64,000 bases of DNA from Syntrophus buswellii. Lineage in GTDB: Bacteria > Desulfobacterota > Syntrophia > Syntrophales > Syntrophaceae. Both the position numbers and the translations under genes were made by a program. Below are positions 1 to 8,695 of this stretch, piece after piece; position 1 is the stretch's first letter, and each line of letters opens with the position of its first letter. The notes under the pieces were generated by a model. The model did not search any database and was not told where the DNA came from. It saw nothing but the letters and a program-made list of their open reading frames with translations. Where the stretch lies: contig NZ_CP175563.1 in NCBI RefSeq assembly GCF_046097065.1, positions 3,162,001 to 3,226,000 on the forward strand. Reading direction: 5' to 3'.

Positions 1-155
1 TTCTGCTCTTCCACCTCTTCCTTCCTCTTCAAGGTCAGATCGCGGGTGAATTCATTGCAATAGACATTTCCCATGATATCTGTGCGAACACTGTAACGCT
101 TCTGGCAGTTCTCCCGCCAGGCGCAAATGGCGCAGTATTTCGTTTCGCCTGCCAT
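1..155 (-). CDS. Small cysteine-containing protein, 3' end cut by window edge
   Basis: Reading leftward from an ATG at 155-153, 51 codons are open to the window edge, so the C-terminus is missing. The start is well supported: a strong AAGGAGG-type ribosome site (reverse complement of 161-170) lies just upstream. The N-terminus has the spaced cysteine pattern KYCAICAWRENC followed by a basic stretch, and the visible C-terminal part is charged (RKEEVEEQ). C-x2-C plus a further Cys suggests a small metal- or cluster-binding protein, but I do not recognise the family. Nothing about function can be inferred from its only visible neighbour, which lies more than 500 bases away on the other strand. 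Confidence 0.6.
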   Translation of the reverse strand, partial: MAGETKYCAICAWRENCQKRYSVRTDIMGNVYCNEFTRDLTLKRKEEVEEQ

Positions 156-723
156 GATCGGTACCTCCTTGAAAATGGGGTCTTCTCGTCCGGGAACTTC
201 CGTTCGGTCCGGATTTTCCCACTGCTTTCCGGCCCTTTATGCCTTACAGGGAAAAACGGGGCAAAATGACGGCCGTCAAAGGCCTCTGGGCCACTGATCC
301 GCTGCCGGAAGGGGGACGATGCCTTCCCTATGAACCTTTTCCCTCAGGAAATACGAAAATCCGACAAAAAAGTGGGCCTAAATTCCCCAAGGTGGAAAAG
401 AAGGACGGCACCGAAGCGTTAAAAAAAGACTTTACTTTTTAACATCAATTAAATATTGACTAATTTGCCTGGGAAATCAAGGCGATATTTTGAGTTGAAA
501 CAATCTGCAGGCCCTTTGCAATTCTTTTGCAGGAAATGATTGATATTTTTTCGCAATGCGAGTAAACATACATCGCAAATCAGTGGTGTACTGAGCGCGG
601 TGTCAACTTAACGCATCGGAAAATCGGGACATGGACAGAGATGATCATGGCTTGCTGGGGAGGGCATGGTCACGCTGACCGGTTTTAATACATAAACATT
701 TCTATTCAGGAGGAATACAGGTC
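156..723. other. Intergenic region without a convincing gene
   Basis: 568 bases lie between two outward-reading genes. A 67-codon open frame at 239-442 has no ribosome site and low-complexity, basic translation; I do not accept it. The right half (about 440-600) is AT-rich and probably contains the promoter of the 724 gene. No hairpin with a T-run or recognisable RNA was seen. Confidence 0.5.
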
Positions 724-1179
724 ATGATGAAAGTTTTTGCAGATCGCCTATTTGATGTGGTGGTGAAACACAAGAGGGACATTGCAGCAAATTGGGCAAA
801 GGATGTACGAAAAAATCCCAAAACGCCATCATATCATGATTATACCCAGGATCAGTGCATCAGCTACGCGGTGGATTTTTACGAAAACTTCACGAATCTT
901 TATTTCGAACCGAAACCTTACTCCGGGCAGGAGGAATATTTCTCCAAGTACGCGGAGCGAAGATTCCAGGAAGGGACTCCGCTTAACGAAGCCCTTCATG
1001 CCCTCATCATGATGCGCCGGCATCTCTGGCTTTATGCCGACATGCAGGTTGTCTTCACCAGCCCCCTGGACTCTTATCAGGCCATTGAGGCCATCACCAA
1101 GACCATGCGCATTTTCGACCACGCCATTTATATCATCAGCAGGCGATACGAAGCGTTCTGGAAAGGCGCAAAAAAATAA
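724..1179 (+). CDS. RsbRD N-terminal-domain-like protein
   Basis: A 151-residue soluble, helical protein. The opening segment (a helix with KHKRDIAANWAKDVRKN) and the later HALIMMRRHLW segment resemble the RsbRD_N domain, the non-haem globin-like sensory module at the front of RsbR-type stressosome proteins. Here the domain stands alone: there is no STAS domain or kinase after it, and the stop follows directly. The start is supported by AGGAGG at about 710-715; a second ATG follows at once (MM). In RsbR proteins this fold receives signals; what this free-standing copy senses or binds cannot be told. No stressosome partner genes are nearby. Confidence 0.6.
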   Translation: MMKVFADRLFDVVVKHKRDIAANWAKDVRKNPKTPSYHDYTQDQCISYAVDFYENFTNLYFEPKPYSGQEEYFSKYAERRFQEGTPLNEALHALIMMRRHLWLYADMQVVFTSPLDSYQAIEAITKTMRIFDHAIYIISRRYEAFWKGAKK

Positions 1180-1433
1180 TCCGGTTTCCCGGCTTCCGAA
1201 AAGAAACGGTTGTGTAACTCCAAATATGTAGATCGAACAGGCTCGCAGGACGGCTGAACAGGAGCGGTGTGGGTATGCACAACCGTGCATTCGGAAGGAC
1301 GATCGCAAAACAACGTCGGGGGACGCTTTGATGTAAGGTGGAAAGAAATCCGGATCTCTGACGCCCGGTACATTCAGAGGAGCGGATCCGGAGAATTTTC
1401 AACCGGGTTTGATGTTGACGGCGTACCGTCCTC

Positions 1434-2126
1434 TCACATCCCTTTAAATTTAGCCTTAAAGGCGGTCTCGAGCGTTGCAACCGCCGCATCGATGCTCAGG
1501 TTTTCGGTGTTCAACACGAGGTCATAGTCCAGGGGATTCGTGACATCCCGGTGGAAGTACTGTTCAACAAAGGATCTCCGATCATATTCCATCTTCAGGA
1601 CAAAGTCTTCCGCATCCTTCCGGCTTTGATTTCTTGCTTTCTCTGCCTTCTCGATCCGCATGTCCAGGGGGGCTATGATCCTGGTCCGGAATGTCGTTTC
1701 GCGGGGAAGGATGTACTGAGCGCCACGACCCAGGAGCATGGCATTGCCGTATTTCCCGATCGCACCGACGACACGGGTCAGATGGCGCAGATACTCATCG
1801 GGTGTAAGATGCTGAGTGGCGAACAGGGAACTGAGCCAGGAATTGAGTTTTGATGTTTCCTTCTCATCGAGAGATTTGACGGCCTCTTCGCTCTTTTCCG
1901 AGCTTTCTGCGATTCGCTGGATAATTTCACTGCCCAGAAGGTCCATTCCAAGCAACGACGCAAGTCTTTTGGCGATTTCGACGCCTCCGCTGCCGGGATC
2001 AATTGATATGGTCATGCAGGGTTTGGGTTTTTCTTCCTCCATTTTCTTTTGGGCAGCCTGCCGCGTATGCCAGCGGGCTAGCTGTGCGCTCACCAATTGG
2101 TCCAGAGAACGGGTTTCTTTTTTCAT
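1434..2126 (-). CDS. Cytidylate kinase-like protein
   Basis: A 230-residue protein of the cytidylate-kinase-like P-loop family (Cytidylate_kin2 type). After about 35 charged residues comes the nucleotide-binding loop MTISIDPGSGGVEIAKRLA (about residues 38-56), then GMDLLGSEIIQRIAE, as in CMP-kinase relatives. A central helical insert and a lid-like segment with basic residues (RTRIIAPLDMRIEKA) follow. The canonical GKGT version of the loop is not present, and family members are often annotated kinases without biochemical proof, so the substrate is unknown. The start is well placed behind AAGGAGGA at 2131-2140 (reverse). It is a single gene with no obvious partner. Confidence 0.7.
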   Translation of the reverse strand: MKKETRSLDQLVSAQLARWHTRQAAQKKMEEEKPKPCMTISIDPGSGGVEIAKRLASLLGMDLLGSEIIQRIAESSEKSEEAVKSLDEKETSKLNSWLSSLFATQHLTPDEYLRHLTRVVGAIGKYGNAMLLGRGAQYILPRETTFRTRIIAPLDMRIEKAEKARNQSRKDAEDFVLKMEYDRRSFVEQYFHRDVTNPLDYDLVLNTENLSIDAAVATLETAFKAKFKGM

Positions 2127-2419
2127 ACGTCATTCCTCCTTTGAATGAAGATTCGGGCTGGCCGTCACGGATACTCTTCACAGCAAGAACTTAACAGCTT
2201 TCAGCTCCACATGCAGATGGATTTTTATAACAGATTCTTCAAAATGGGGCAAGCTTCATCAAAACAAATCATTGCGGAGCAAGGCGCCATCCTTCCGGGG
2301 AAAAATCCGGATCCGGCTCCGGTTCCAGCTTAAATGAGGATAGGGACGTTATAGGCGTACAGAGCCCCAGGGCGAGGAGCCATTTCGGAATCCGCCGCTC
2401 TGAATTGAAATGAGTCGCG

Positions 2420-2968
2420 TCAGGAACGGTTCTTCAGATACTCCCAAGCCAGGGTGATACCCAGGGCGGTTTTTGAGTCGACAATCCGACCTTCCTTCAT
2501 CATTTCCATGGCCTCCGGAAAAGAGACGGGAACGAGCTCAATCACTTCGTCCACATCGGGCGGCAGCGCAGCCGCAAAAAGATCCATGGCCAGATAATAG
2601 TGCATGTATTCATTGCAGTAGCCGGGAACCAGATATCCTTCAAACAGTTTGACCAGCGTACGGGCCTGAAACCCGATCTCTTCCGCAAGCTCCCGCTGAA
2701 CGCACTCTTCGATCGTCTCAGGCCCCTTGTCCACGGTGCCGGCGGGGATTTCGAGAAGCATCTGCTCAACAGCCGAACGATACTGCCGGATGAGGAGGAG
2801 CCGCCCCTCGGAGGTCACCGGAACAGCCGCAATGACGGGCTTGTGAGTAATCCAGCTCTGGTCGGCGACCCGCCCGTCCGGCAGCTGAATCTTTCCTTCG
2901 TAGACCTCAAAAATGCGGCACGTGTAGACCCTGTTTTCTTCCAATCTTTTCGGCTTAATTTCAGGCAC
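2420..2968 (-). CDS. Nudix hydrolase, ADP-ribose pyrophosphatase type
   Basis: 182 residues. The N-terminal strand region ends in VPVTSEGRLLLIRQYR, typical of ADP-ribose/ADP-sugar pyrophosphatases of the NudF group. The Nudix box begins at IPAGTVDKG and ends RELAEEIGF, so the metal-binding glutamates are intact; the spacing from the first Gly to the first Glu is one residue longer than the textbook box. The reaction expected for the family is hydrolysis of ADP-ribose-like nucleoside diphosphates to AMP and sugar phosphate. A GTG start is used, with a purine-rich AAAGGGGA upstream. It lies 54 bases downstream of the thioredoxin gene on the same strand and may be cotranscribed with it and mutY, a plausible oxidative-damage cluster (inference). 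Confidence 0.85.
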   Translation of the reverse strand: MPEIKPKRLEENRVYTCRIFEVYEGKIQLPDGRVADQSWITHKPVIAAVPVTSEGRLLLIRQYRSAVEQMLLEIPAGTVDKGPETIEECVQRELAEEIGFQARTLVKLFEGYLVPGYCNEYMHYYLAMDLFAAALPPDVDEVIELVPVSFPEAMEMMKEGRIVDSKTALGITLAWEYLKNRS

Positions 2969-3022
2969 TCCTTCCCATCCCCTTTGTCAATCCTGCCCAG
3001 ATCTTCACTTCGTCAACCCTGA

Positions 3023-3583
3023 TCAGCTCGTCTCCATGACGGACAACAGGTGGCGCTCGATTTCCTCCTTCGAAAGCAGTCCGACGAGGGTATTTACCAG
3101 CCTCCCCTTGGAGAAGAGCAGCATGGTGGGGATATTCCGGACATTGTACTGTTGAGCGGTCAGGGGATTCTCATCCACATTCAGCTTGGCGATTTTGATT
3201 CCGCCCCCGTATTTTGCGGCCAGTTCTTCGAGATGCGAGGCCAGGGAACGGCAGGGACCGCACCAGGGCGCCCAGCAGTCCACCAGGACGGAACGGTTCG
3301 ATGTCAGCACCTCTCCTAAAAACGTGCTGTCCGTAACCTCCACAGGCGTATGCAGGCCGCTTTCCACGACCAGCGGCGCACCGCAGCGGCCGCAGAGGGG
3401 GTGAGCATTGAGCCGATTTTCAGGCATGCGATTCTTTGTCCCGCAATTCAGGCACCGGATGATCATGTCGTCCAACTTCGCATGGCATCGGCCGCATACG
3501 GGATTTTCCTTAAACCGCGTTCTGGGAATACGATTTTTTGTTCCACAGTTAAGACAACGAATGATGATATCGTCCGTATTCAT
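3023..3583 (-). CDS. trxC: Thioredoxin 2-like protein with duplicated zinc ribbon
   Basis: 186 residues when started at the ATG at 3583; a longer upstream frame exists but reads as non-coding. Residues 1-70 hold two near-identical 34-residue zinc ribbons, each CLNCGTKNR...CGRC (Cys 10, 13, 30, 33 and Cys 44, 47, 64, 67). A thioredoxin fold follows, with the active site WAPWCGPC (Cys 108 and 111) and the cis-proline segment NIPTML. TrxC normally has one zinc ribbon, so a tandem duplication is the unusual feature. Expected role: cytoplasmic disulfide reductase, with the ribbons tuning redox response. It lies 130 bases downstream of mutY on the same strand. Confidence 0.88.
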   Translation of the reverse strand: MNTDDIIIRCLNCGTKNRIPRTRFKENPVCGRCHAKLDDMIIRCLNCGTKNRMPENRLNAHPLCGRCGAPLVVESGLHTPVEVTDSTFLGEVLTSNRSVLVDCWAPWCGPCRSLASHLEELAAKYGGGIKIAKLNVDENPLTAQQYNVRNIPTMLLFSKGRLVNTLVGLLSKEEIERHLLSVMETS

Positions 3584-3713
3584 GGAAAAACCCAAATCCT
3601 CGTCATGTTTGCTATGCTTTGATCTGCAGCCGCCGCTGAACGGGCCAGCTGAAATTGCCCATAAATTACCCGAGTTGGATGGAAAAGTAAAGGCCCGAAG
3701 AGGGCGGCAAGGC

Positions 3714-4814
3714 TCAGATGAACAGGGCATCGAGAATCCTCAGCTCGACCCGTGAAAAGGGGTATTTCCGGATGTCAGCGGGGGATGCCCAAAGCCGGTT
3801 GCCGGCGGCAGGCGATAGCGGACCACCTTCCTGGATCGTCCCGGAGAAAACGTGAAGCGTCAGCCGGAAATGCGAGTAGAACTGCTGCAGGGTCATCAGG
3901 TGATCCTTCACGGAAATGGAAATGCCGAGCTCCTCCCGGCAGCGGCTTTTCAGGGCATCCGTAACCGTTTCACCGGGATGGAGCATCCCGCCGGGAAACT
4001 TCCAGAGCCCTCCCAGAAAACCGTCTGCCGGTCGTCGAACGATGAAAAAACGGCCCTTAGAATCGCGGAGAATCGCTGCGCCGGCTTCCTTGTCCGGCCG
4101 TTTCGCCTTCTTTCCGGCCACCGGCAGCCGATTCTGGCAGTTGCCGGCGTAGCCCAGGCAGTTCGATCTCAGGGGGCAATCCGGACACTGCGGAATTCCC
4201 GGCCGACAAAGAAGCGCCCCCAGCTCCATGAGAGCCGAATTGAACGGACCGGGCCTCTCGGCGGGAACCAGCTTCTCCGCCAGAGCAGTGATAAACCGCT
4301 GCGTCGCACCGTCGCTCAACGGACTGTCCACAGCGAAAAGCCGGCACAAAACCCGCTTTACATTGCCGTCGACGGCCGGAACGGCCTTCCCGAAGGCCAT
4401 ACTGAGAATGGCCCCTGACGTGTAGGGGCCGATACCGGGCAGCGCCTTGAGCTCATCGGGATTTTCAGGCAGCCGGCCGGCATGGAGGTCCACAATCCGC
4501 CGGGACGCCGCGTGCAGATTACGGGCACGGCTGTAATAACCCATATTTTCCCAGGCTTTCAGCACCTCTTCCAAAGGGGACCGGGCCAGATCCTCGAGCG
4601 TTGGAAAGCGCTCCAGAAACCGTCGGTAATGAGGAATAACCGCCTCAACCTGGGTTTGCTGCAGCATGATCTCCGAAAGCCATATGGCATACGGGTCAGC
4701 AGTATTCCGCCAGGGGAGGCGCCGCTTATTCCTTTCATACCAGGACAGGAGGCGTTCCGCGATACCGCCTGCGGTCTGTTCCGCCCGCTTCAGGGATGTT
4801 GTCCGTTTGTCCAT
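3714..4814 (-). CDS. mutY: A/G-specific adenine DNA glycosylase MutY
   Basis: 366 residues. It removes adenine mispaired with 8-oxoguanine in base excision repair. Visible hallmarks are LPWR and LSEIMLQQTQV (catalytic Glu 48), the helix-hairpin-helix LPGIGPYTSGAI, catalytic Asp 149 in AVDGNVKR, and the [4Fe-4S] ligand pattern C-x6-C-x2-C-x5-C (Cys 203, 210, 213, 219). The last about 120 residues form the Nudix-like 8-oxoG recognition domain (GGLWKFPGGMLHPGE). Length is normal for the family. The ribosome site before the ATG is weak. It is first in a same-strand run with the thioredoxin and a Nudix hydrolase, all plausible responses to oxidative damage. Confidence 0.95.
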   Translation of the reverse strand: MDKRTTSLKRAEQTAGGIAERLLSWYERNKRRLPWRNTADPYAIWLSEIMLQQTQVEAVIPHYRRFLERFPTLEDLARSPLEEVLKAWENMGYYSRARNLHAASRRIVDLHAGRLPENPDELKALPGIGPYTSGAILSMAFGKAVPAVDGNVKRVLCRLFAVDSPLSDGATQRFITALAEKLVPAERPGPFNSALMELGALLCRPGIPQCPDCPLRSNCLGYAGNCQNRLPVAGKKAKRPDKEAGAAILRDSKGRFFIVRRPADGFLGGLWKFPGGMLHPGETVTDALKSRCREELGISISVKDHLMTLQQFYSHFRLTLHVFSGTIQEGGPLSPAAGNRLWASPADIRKYPFSRVELRILDALFI

Positions 4815-4986
4815 GTCGGAATCGTTTCTTCGCAGAAGGATTTTATTGATATTTCATGAGAGTTCCCGTATTTTTAAAGCGCCTCGGCACGATGGAAATC
4901 GTATATCACACGACGTGTTCCATCAGGAAGGCACTTTTTCAAGGGAAGCGTTTTATGTCCCTATTCCCCGTCGGGAGGTTCACGCC

Positions 4987-5424
4987 GTGCTGGAAGTGAT
5001 GAAAGAACTGATGAAATCCAAGGACACCTGCGTATTGGCAACCGTATCCGGAAATGAACCCCATTGTTCGCTCATGTCTTACGCCGTTGATGAGGACTGC
5101 AGGGAGATCTACATGATGACCCTCAGAAATACCCGGAAATATGAAAATCTGATGGCCAATCCCGCCGTCAGTCTGCTTGTCGATACCAGGGGGCAGGACT
5201 CTCCGGAAAACCGGCCTCGCACAAAGGCTCTGACCGTGACCGGCCGGTTTGAACGGATTGAAAGTGAAGAGGAACAAGAGCGGATTCGGAATCGTCTGCT
5301 GGAGCGGCATCCCCACCTGAAGGCCTTTGCCGAAAGCCCGGAAACAGAGTTCTTCCGGATCAGGGCAAAATCTTTCCAGCTCCTGGACGGAATTACAGAC
5401 GCCTCCTTCGTTTCTCTGGACTGA
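4987..5424 (+). CDS. Pyridoxamine 5'-phosphate oxidase-fold protein
   Basis: 145 residues from a GTG at 4987, chosen because GGGAGG lies 8-10 bases upstream; the frame stays open further left but that part reads as non-coding and overlaps mutY. The protein has the split-barrel flavin-binding pattern of small PNPOx-like proteins: a first helix KELMKSKDTCVLATVSGNEP, a strand pair ending MSYAVDEDCREIYMMT, then TRKYENLMANPAVSLLVD. It probably binds FMN, F420 or haem as a homodimer; the substrate is unknown. It reads in the same direction as the carboxykinase-like gene 90 bases downstream, but no shared role is evident. Confidence 0.75.
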   Translation: MLEVMKELMKSKDTCVLATVSGNEPHCSLMSYAVDEDCREIYMMTLRNTRKYENLMANPAVSLLVDTRGQDSPENRPRTKALTVTGRFERIESEEEQERIRNRLLERHPHLKAFAESPETEFFRIRAKSFQLLDGITDASFVSLD

Positions 5425-5514
5425 GAGCGCAGGCGGGAAAGAAGAAGTGACGGAACAACCGGTCCCAATGTATTCATCCATGCAGGGCCCAGATCTCAGC
5501 AAGGGAGAAAATCC

Positions 5515-7164
5515 ATGAACATCTTCAAAGCGGCGGCCAATCAGCTTTACGAAACCGCCAGGAAGGAGGGCCGCCTCATCGAGGGCCGCTCTCTGGATGA
5601 ATTGAAAGAAATCGCCCTGCGCCAGGAGGGTGTCATTCAAACCCAGATCGGCTCGGTGGCCGCGGATTCCGAGCCCATGTCCCGTTCGGCGCCCCACACC
5701 TGCAACAGCGTGGACCATCCCTTCGGCGAGGAGGAAGCGCAGCTGGCGGCGGAGATGCTGGAGCTCCTGAAAAAGGAAACGATCATCTCCCTGGACACCT
5801 TCATCGGAGACGGCCGGGACGGTGTTTCAGCACGGTTCCTCATCCCGGAGCAGTACGCCCAACTCGCCTACGGCTTGAAACTCCTCTTCAATCATCCGCC
5901 GGTCGTCCTGGACAACCCAACCTACACGATCATCTACTTCACCGACGGGTCCTTCGAGCGAAACCGCGAGAAGAAACTGCTGGAAAAGGACATCTCCGTC
6001 CGCCTCATGCTGGGCGAAAAACGCGGAGACCAGGTCAAGATCTGCCGCAATACGATTTATCTCGGAGAGGGGAAAAAGGGCATCTTCCAGTTTGAAGACT
6101 GGCGGATCAAGGCCATCGACAAAACCGGGCTCTTTCTCCACGCCGGCGCCCGCCGCGACTTTCTCTGGGTTTATGATCAGGCATCCGGCCGGCCGGAAAT
6201 GACGGAGATCGTCACTGCGGCGGCAGGCCTGACCGCAACCGGAAAGACGACGACCCTCTGCCGCAAGTTCACGAAAATACCCAGGGAGCGCTCGGAAATG
6301 ATCGGCGATGATGGAGGCGCCCTGATGTTTGACGGGGGTTACGCGGCCTTCGAAATGGGCGGCGTTTATGTCAAGACGGAAGGGCTGGACGCTAGCCAGC
6401 CGGAAATCCTCCGGGCGGCGGAGTCCAAGGAAGCCTTCCTGGAGAACGTGGCCCTGACCAAGTATCCCTACATGCCCAATTTCGCCGACATCTCCAAGAC
6501 AGGAAACGGCAGGGCCGTCGTCTCCCGGGACAACCTGGAAATCGCCTCGCCAAGCCTGCGGGCCGATCGCCTGAACTACATCATCATCCTGACACGCAAT
6601 CCCCTGGTCAACGTCATCAGCCGCCTGACACCGGAACAGGCCACCATGCAGTTCATCTATGGGGAATCCATCGAAAGCAGCGGGGGAAACCCCGAAGAGG
6701 CCGGCCGCTTCAAGCGGGAGTTCTTCCTCGATCCCTTCATGGCCGGCGAACGCCTGGAACATGCGATGATTTTTTACGATATCGTCAAGCGCAATAAAAT
6801 CCAGTGCTATCTGGCCAACACGGGAACCATCGGAATCCGGGAAGACAAGGTTACCCTGCGGCAGTCCCTGTCCACCTACAACGACCTGGTCCGCAATCAG
6901 CTCCGCTTCAGCCTGGAGGCCGACCACCTGGGCTACCACTACCCCATTAAGTGCGACCGGGCCAACCTGGATCTTATGGCCGCACACCGGCTTTTTGACG
7001 ACCAGGACCTTCTGGAAAAGCGACTCCGGGATTTTTACCGCGGCCGCCGGGAATATCTGGAGGAATTTGAAGGGACATACGGACGGATTCCAGAGGCGAT
7101 TCGCGAGGCCCTTCCCTACCAGTACAAGGAATTTTCTCCAAGGGAAGCCTTCGATATCGAATAG
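5515..7164 (+). CDS. Divergent phosphoenolpyruvate carboxykinase (ATP)-like protein
   Basis: 549 residues, about the length of ATP-dependent PEP carboxykinase. The P-loop GLTATGKTTTL begins near residue 238 and corresponds to the family's GLSGTGKT. Near residue 263 IGDDGGALMF replaces the canonical IGDDEH, and ENVALTKYP stands where the family has ENTR, so the usual catalytic arginine is not there. Further on, NYIIILTRNP...ISRLTPEQA matches the family's C-terminal lobe well. It is therefore a paralogue whose nucleotide site is kept but whose oxaloacetate/PEP chemistry may differ; a true gluconeogenic PckA role is not assured. The start has AGGGAG 7-8 bases upstream. No pathway partners adjoin it. 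Confidence 0.75.
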   Translation: MNIFKAAANQLYETARKEGRLIEGRSLDELKEIALRQEGVIQTQIGSVAADSEPMSRSAPHTCNSVDHPFGEEEAQLAAEMLELLKKETIISLDTFIGDGRDGVSARFLIPEQYAQLAYGLKLLFNHPPVVLDNPTYTIIYFTDGSFERNREKKLLEKDISVRLMLGEKRGDQVKICRNTIYLGEGKKGIFQFEDWRIKAIDKTGLFLHAGARRDFLWVYDQASGRPEMTEIVTAAAGLTATGKTTTLCRKFTKIPRERSEMIGDDGGALMFDGGYAAFEMGGVYVKTEGLDASQPEILRAAESKEAFLENVALTKYPYMPNFADISKTGNGRAVVSRDNLEIASPSLRADRLNYIIILTRNPLVNVISRLTPEQATMQFIYGESIESSGGNPEEAGRFKREFFLDPFMAGERLEHAMIFYDIVKRNKIQCYLANTGTIGIREDKVTLRQSLSTYNDLVRNQLRFSLEADHLGYHYPIKCDRANLDLMAAHRLFDDQDLLEKRLRDFYRGRREYLEEFEGTYGRIPEAIREALPYQYKEFSPREAFDIE

Positions 7165-7185
7165 CGGGATGGAGGAGGAGCCCCT

Positions 7186-8580
7186 TCAGCGCATCGGGCC
7201 CCTGGCCAGAGAGGCGAAAACTCCCAGACTGCAGAGCAGGGCGAGCAGGAAAAAAGTCCATGTCATGCTTGTTAAAAGCAGTGGATAGTAGAGTGGGGAC
7301 AGCTCCACTTTTCCGATCAAGAGGGCGAACATCAGCATGGCGATCCCCATGCTGAACATCTGCCCCAGAATCCGCATCGTGGCCAGCGTTCCGGAGGCCA
7401 GCCCGAGGAACTTCCTGTCGACGGAACTCATGATGGCGTTCACATTGGGCGACGAGAACAGGGCAAACCCCAGCCCCAGCAGAACAAGGCTAAGCAGGAT
7501 GGGAAACAGGGTCGAGAAGGTGGATATGAAGGTGAGCAGGCCCAGGCCGCAGACGGTGAGGGCCATCCCCAGGGAAGCCAGGATCCTGGGTTGAACCCGG
7601 TCGGAGAGGCGGCCGATCACCGGTGAAAAAACAGCCTGAAGAACCGGCTGGATCAGGAGAATCAACCCGGCGTACTGCGGAGACAGGCCTTCAATGAGCT
7701 GCAGATAGAGGCTCATGAGAAAGCTCACGGCATAGGTGGCGCAGTAGTGGACCAAGGCGGCCAGGTTGGAGAAGGTGAAGGCCCGGTTTTGGTAGAACAG
7801 GGAGACGTTGATCAGAGGGCTGGGATTTCCCTTTTCCCATCTCAGGAAAACCACGATCCCGGCAATCCCGGCAACAGCGGATAACCCGGCGGCCGCCGCC
7901 GGCAGGAACGAAATGCCAACCATCAGCAAAAGAAGGCTCAGGCTGTAAATGAAGGAGCCTGCCAGATCGAACCTCTCTCCCCGGGCTTCGGCCCATTCAT
8001 CTTTCAGCTTCCACAGGGTGCAAAACAGGACGGCCAGCCCCAGGATGGCGTTCAACAGGAAGATGCTCCTCCATCCCAGATGCTGCGTCAGGATTCCACC
8101 GATCAACGGCCCCGCGGAAAGCCCGGTGTAGACGGCCGCAACGTTGATTCCCAGCACTTTCCCCCGTTCGCTGCGGGGAAAGACAGAGATGAGGATGGCC
8201 GTTGATGTCCCAAAGATCATGGCCCCGCCGATGCCCTGAAGAAAGCGCAGGATGATCAGCATGACGGCATCGGGAGCGGCGCTGCAGGCCAGGGAGGAAA
8301 GGGCGTAAAGGGCCACGCCCCAGAGAAAAAGCCTTTTCCTGCCGTAAAGGTCGGCCATCCTGCCCAGGGGGACCAGGCTCATTGCCGCCGCCAGCAGAAA
8401 GATGGTGGCCATCCAGTTCAGAAACAGGGCGTTCAGGGAAAATTCCCGGCCCAGGGCGGGAAGGGCCACATTGATGGCGGATCCCATGAACGGCGTAAGA
8501 AAAGAGGCCATGGTGGTGACAACCAGGGCCACGGTTCGGCTTGCTGCCGGATAGGATCTGTCAGAAGGTGAGGAAGTCAA
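7186..8580 (-). CDS. MFS transporter, DHA2 (EmrB/QacA-like) family
   Basis: 464 residues, almost entirely hydrophobic, with about 14 predicted membrane segments. The loop 2-3 motif appears as GRMADLYGRKRLFLWG and the antiporter motif C region as GLSAGPLIGGIL, typical of proton-driven drug:H+ antiporters of the DHA2 family. The substrate is unknown. The frame begins with TTG at 8580 and an internal ATG (MASFLTPFMGS) is about 24 codons later; the TTG start leaves a normal short N-terminal tail, so I keep it. It lies 115 bases downstream of a cupin lipoprotein gene on the same strand. Confidence 0.88.
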   Translation of the reverse strand: MTSSPSDRSYPAASRTVALVVTTMASFLTPFMGSAINVALPALGREFSLNALFLNWMATIFLLAAAMSLVPLGRMADLYGRKRLFLWGVALYALSSLACSAAPDAVMLIILRFLQGIGGAMIFGTSTAILISVFPRSERGKVLGINVAAVYTGLSAGPLIGGILTQHLGWRSIFLLNAILGLAVLFCTLWKLKDEWAEARGERFDLAGSFIYSLSLLLLMVGISFLPAAAAGLSAVAGIAGIVVFLRWEKGNPSPLINVSLFYQNRAFTFSNLAALVHYCATYAVSFLMSLYLQLIEGLSPQYAGLILLIQPVLQAVFSPVIGRLSDRVQPRILASLGMALTVCGLGLLTFISTFSTLFPILLSLVLLGLGFALFSSPNVNAIMSSVDRKFLGLASGTLATMRILGQMFSMGIAMLMFALLIGKVELSPLYYPLLLTSMTWTFFLLALLCSLGVFASLARGPMR

Positions 8581-8695
8581 AATTCTTTGCCTACTGGAGC
8601 CGGCACAGCTGCAGACGGCTCTCTGGATAGGGAATTAAAGAGGCCCCGGGAGTCGGTCCCCGACGGGACAGACCTATCAGAGAGTCCAATCCTGA

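Noticed and set aside
239..442. 67-codon plus-strand frame near the left edge
   Set aside because: No ribosome site, basic low-complexity translation, no family.
505..530. Sigma-54-type promoter before the RsbRD-like gene
   Set aside because: GG and GC dinucleotides are present but not at the required 10-base separation.
5827..6987. 386-codon minus-strand frame over the carboxykinase-like gene
   Set aside because: Mirror frame of a well-supported gene; no ribosome site or recognisable domain.
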